Shown in pieces: positions 6,247 to 6,300 of a stretch of 6,300 bases of DNA. The notes below the pieces were generated by a model. The model saw only the letters and a list, made by a program, of their open reading frames with translations, was not told where the DNA came from and made no database searches. The first letter of the stretch is position 1; every line of letters starts with the position of its first letter. Made by a program: the position numbers and the translations under genes. The stretch comes from Hyphomicrobiales bacterium (GTDB taxonomy: Bacteria > Pseudomonadota > Alphaproteobacteria > Rhizobiales > Aestuariivirgaceae): NCBI GenBank assembly GCA_026987255.1, contig JALSNA010000508.1, forward strand, positions 1 to 6,300, given 5' to 3'.

Positions 6247-6292
6247 GTCCTGCTGACTTGGGGCGGCCCGGCGTCAGCAGGACATCATTTTT
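6247..6292 (+). terminator. Intrinsic terminator
   Basis: GTCCTGCTGAC (6247-6257) and GTCAGCAGGAC (6273-6283) form a perfect 11-bp stem with a 15-nt loop. ATCA and a run of five T (6288-6292) follow. This is a standard rho-independent terminator on the + strand and probably marks the end of the chvI-ctpA operon. Confidence 0.72.
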
Positions 6293-6300
6293 GGCCCCAA

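Overview
The window is a GC-rich piece of a bacterial chromosome, almost certainly from an alphaproteobacterium. Three things point there: a ChvI/ChvG-type two-component pair with near-textbook family motifs, a short HPr kinase lacking the usual N-terminal domain directly behind it, and an EnvC-CtpA pair. I cannot assign an order or genus from the sequence. All genes lie on the + strand and coding density is very high.

Layout: positions 1-165 hold the last 54 codons of hslU, the ATPase/unfoldase of the HslUV protease. A 131-bp gap (166-296) carries a plausible promoter, a three-copy ATTTGC repeat and two small hairpins. Five genes then follow: chvI (297-1007), chvG (1038-2918), a short hprK-type kinase (2915-3379), an envC-type murein hydrolase activator (3376-4740) and ctpA, an S41 C-terminal processing protease (4737-6146). 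The last three junctions are all 4-bp ATGA overlaps, so the block is probably one translationally coupled operon. The final 154 bp hold two consecutive strong inverted repeats. The second is followed by a T-run and looks like an intrinsic terminator.

How the genes may work together: ChvG senses envelope or periplasmic conditions and phosphorylates ChvI, which controls envelope, acid-stress and metabolic genes in relatives. The HprK-like kinase would phosphorylate the HPr protein of the nitrogen/carbon-linked phosphotransferase system. The EnvC-like protein is exported and, having lost its zinc ligands, probably activates a cell-wall amidase during division. CtpA cleaves periplasmic proteins from their C-terminal region and in several bacteria controls peptidoglycan hydrolases. 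The shared theme is envelope sensing and cell-wall remodelling. In rhizobia hprK is normally followed by PTS genes, so its direct coupling here to envC-ctpA is the most noteworthy point.

I see no mobile element, CRISPR array, tRNA, rRNA or convincing new system. The findings below concern gene order, regulatory structure and small protein oddities.
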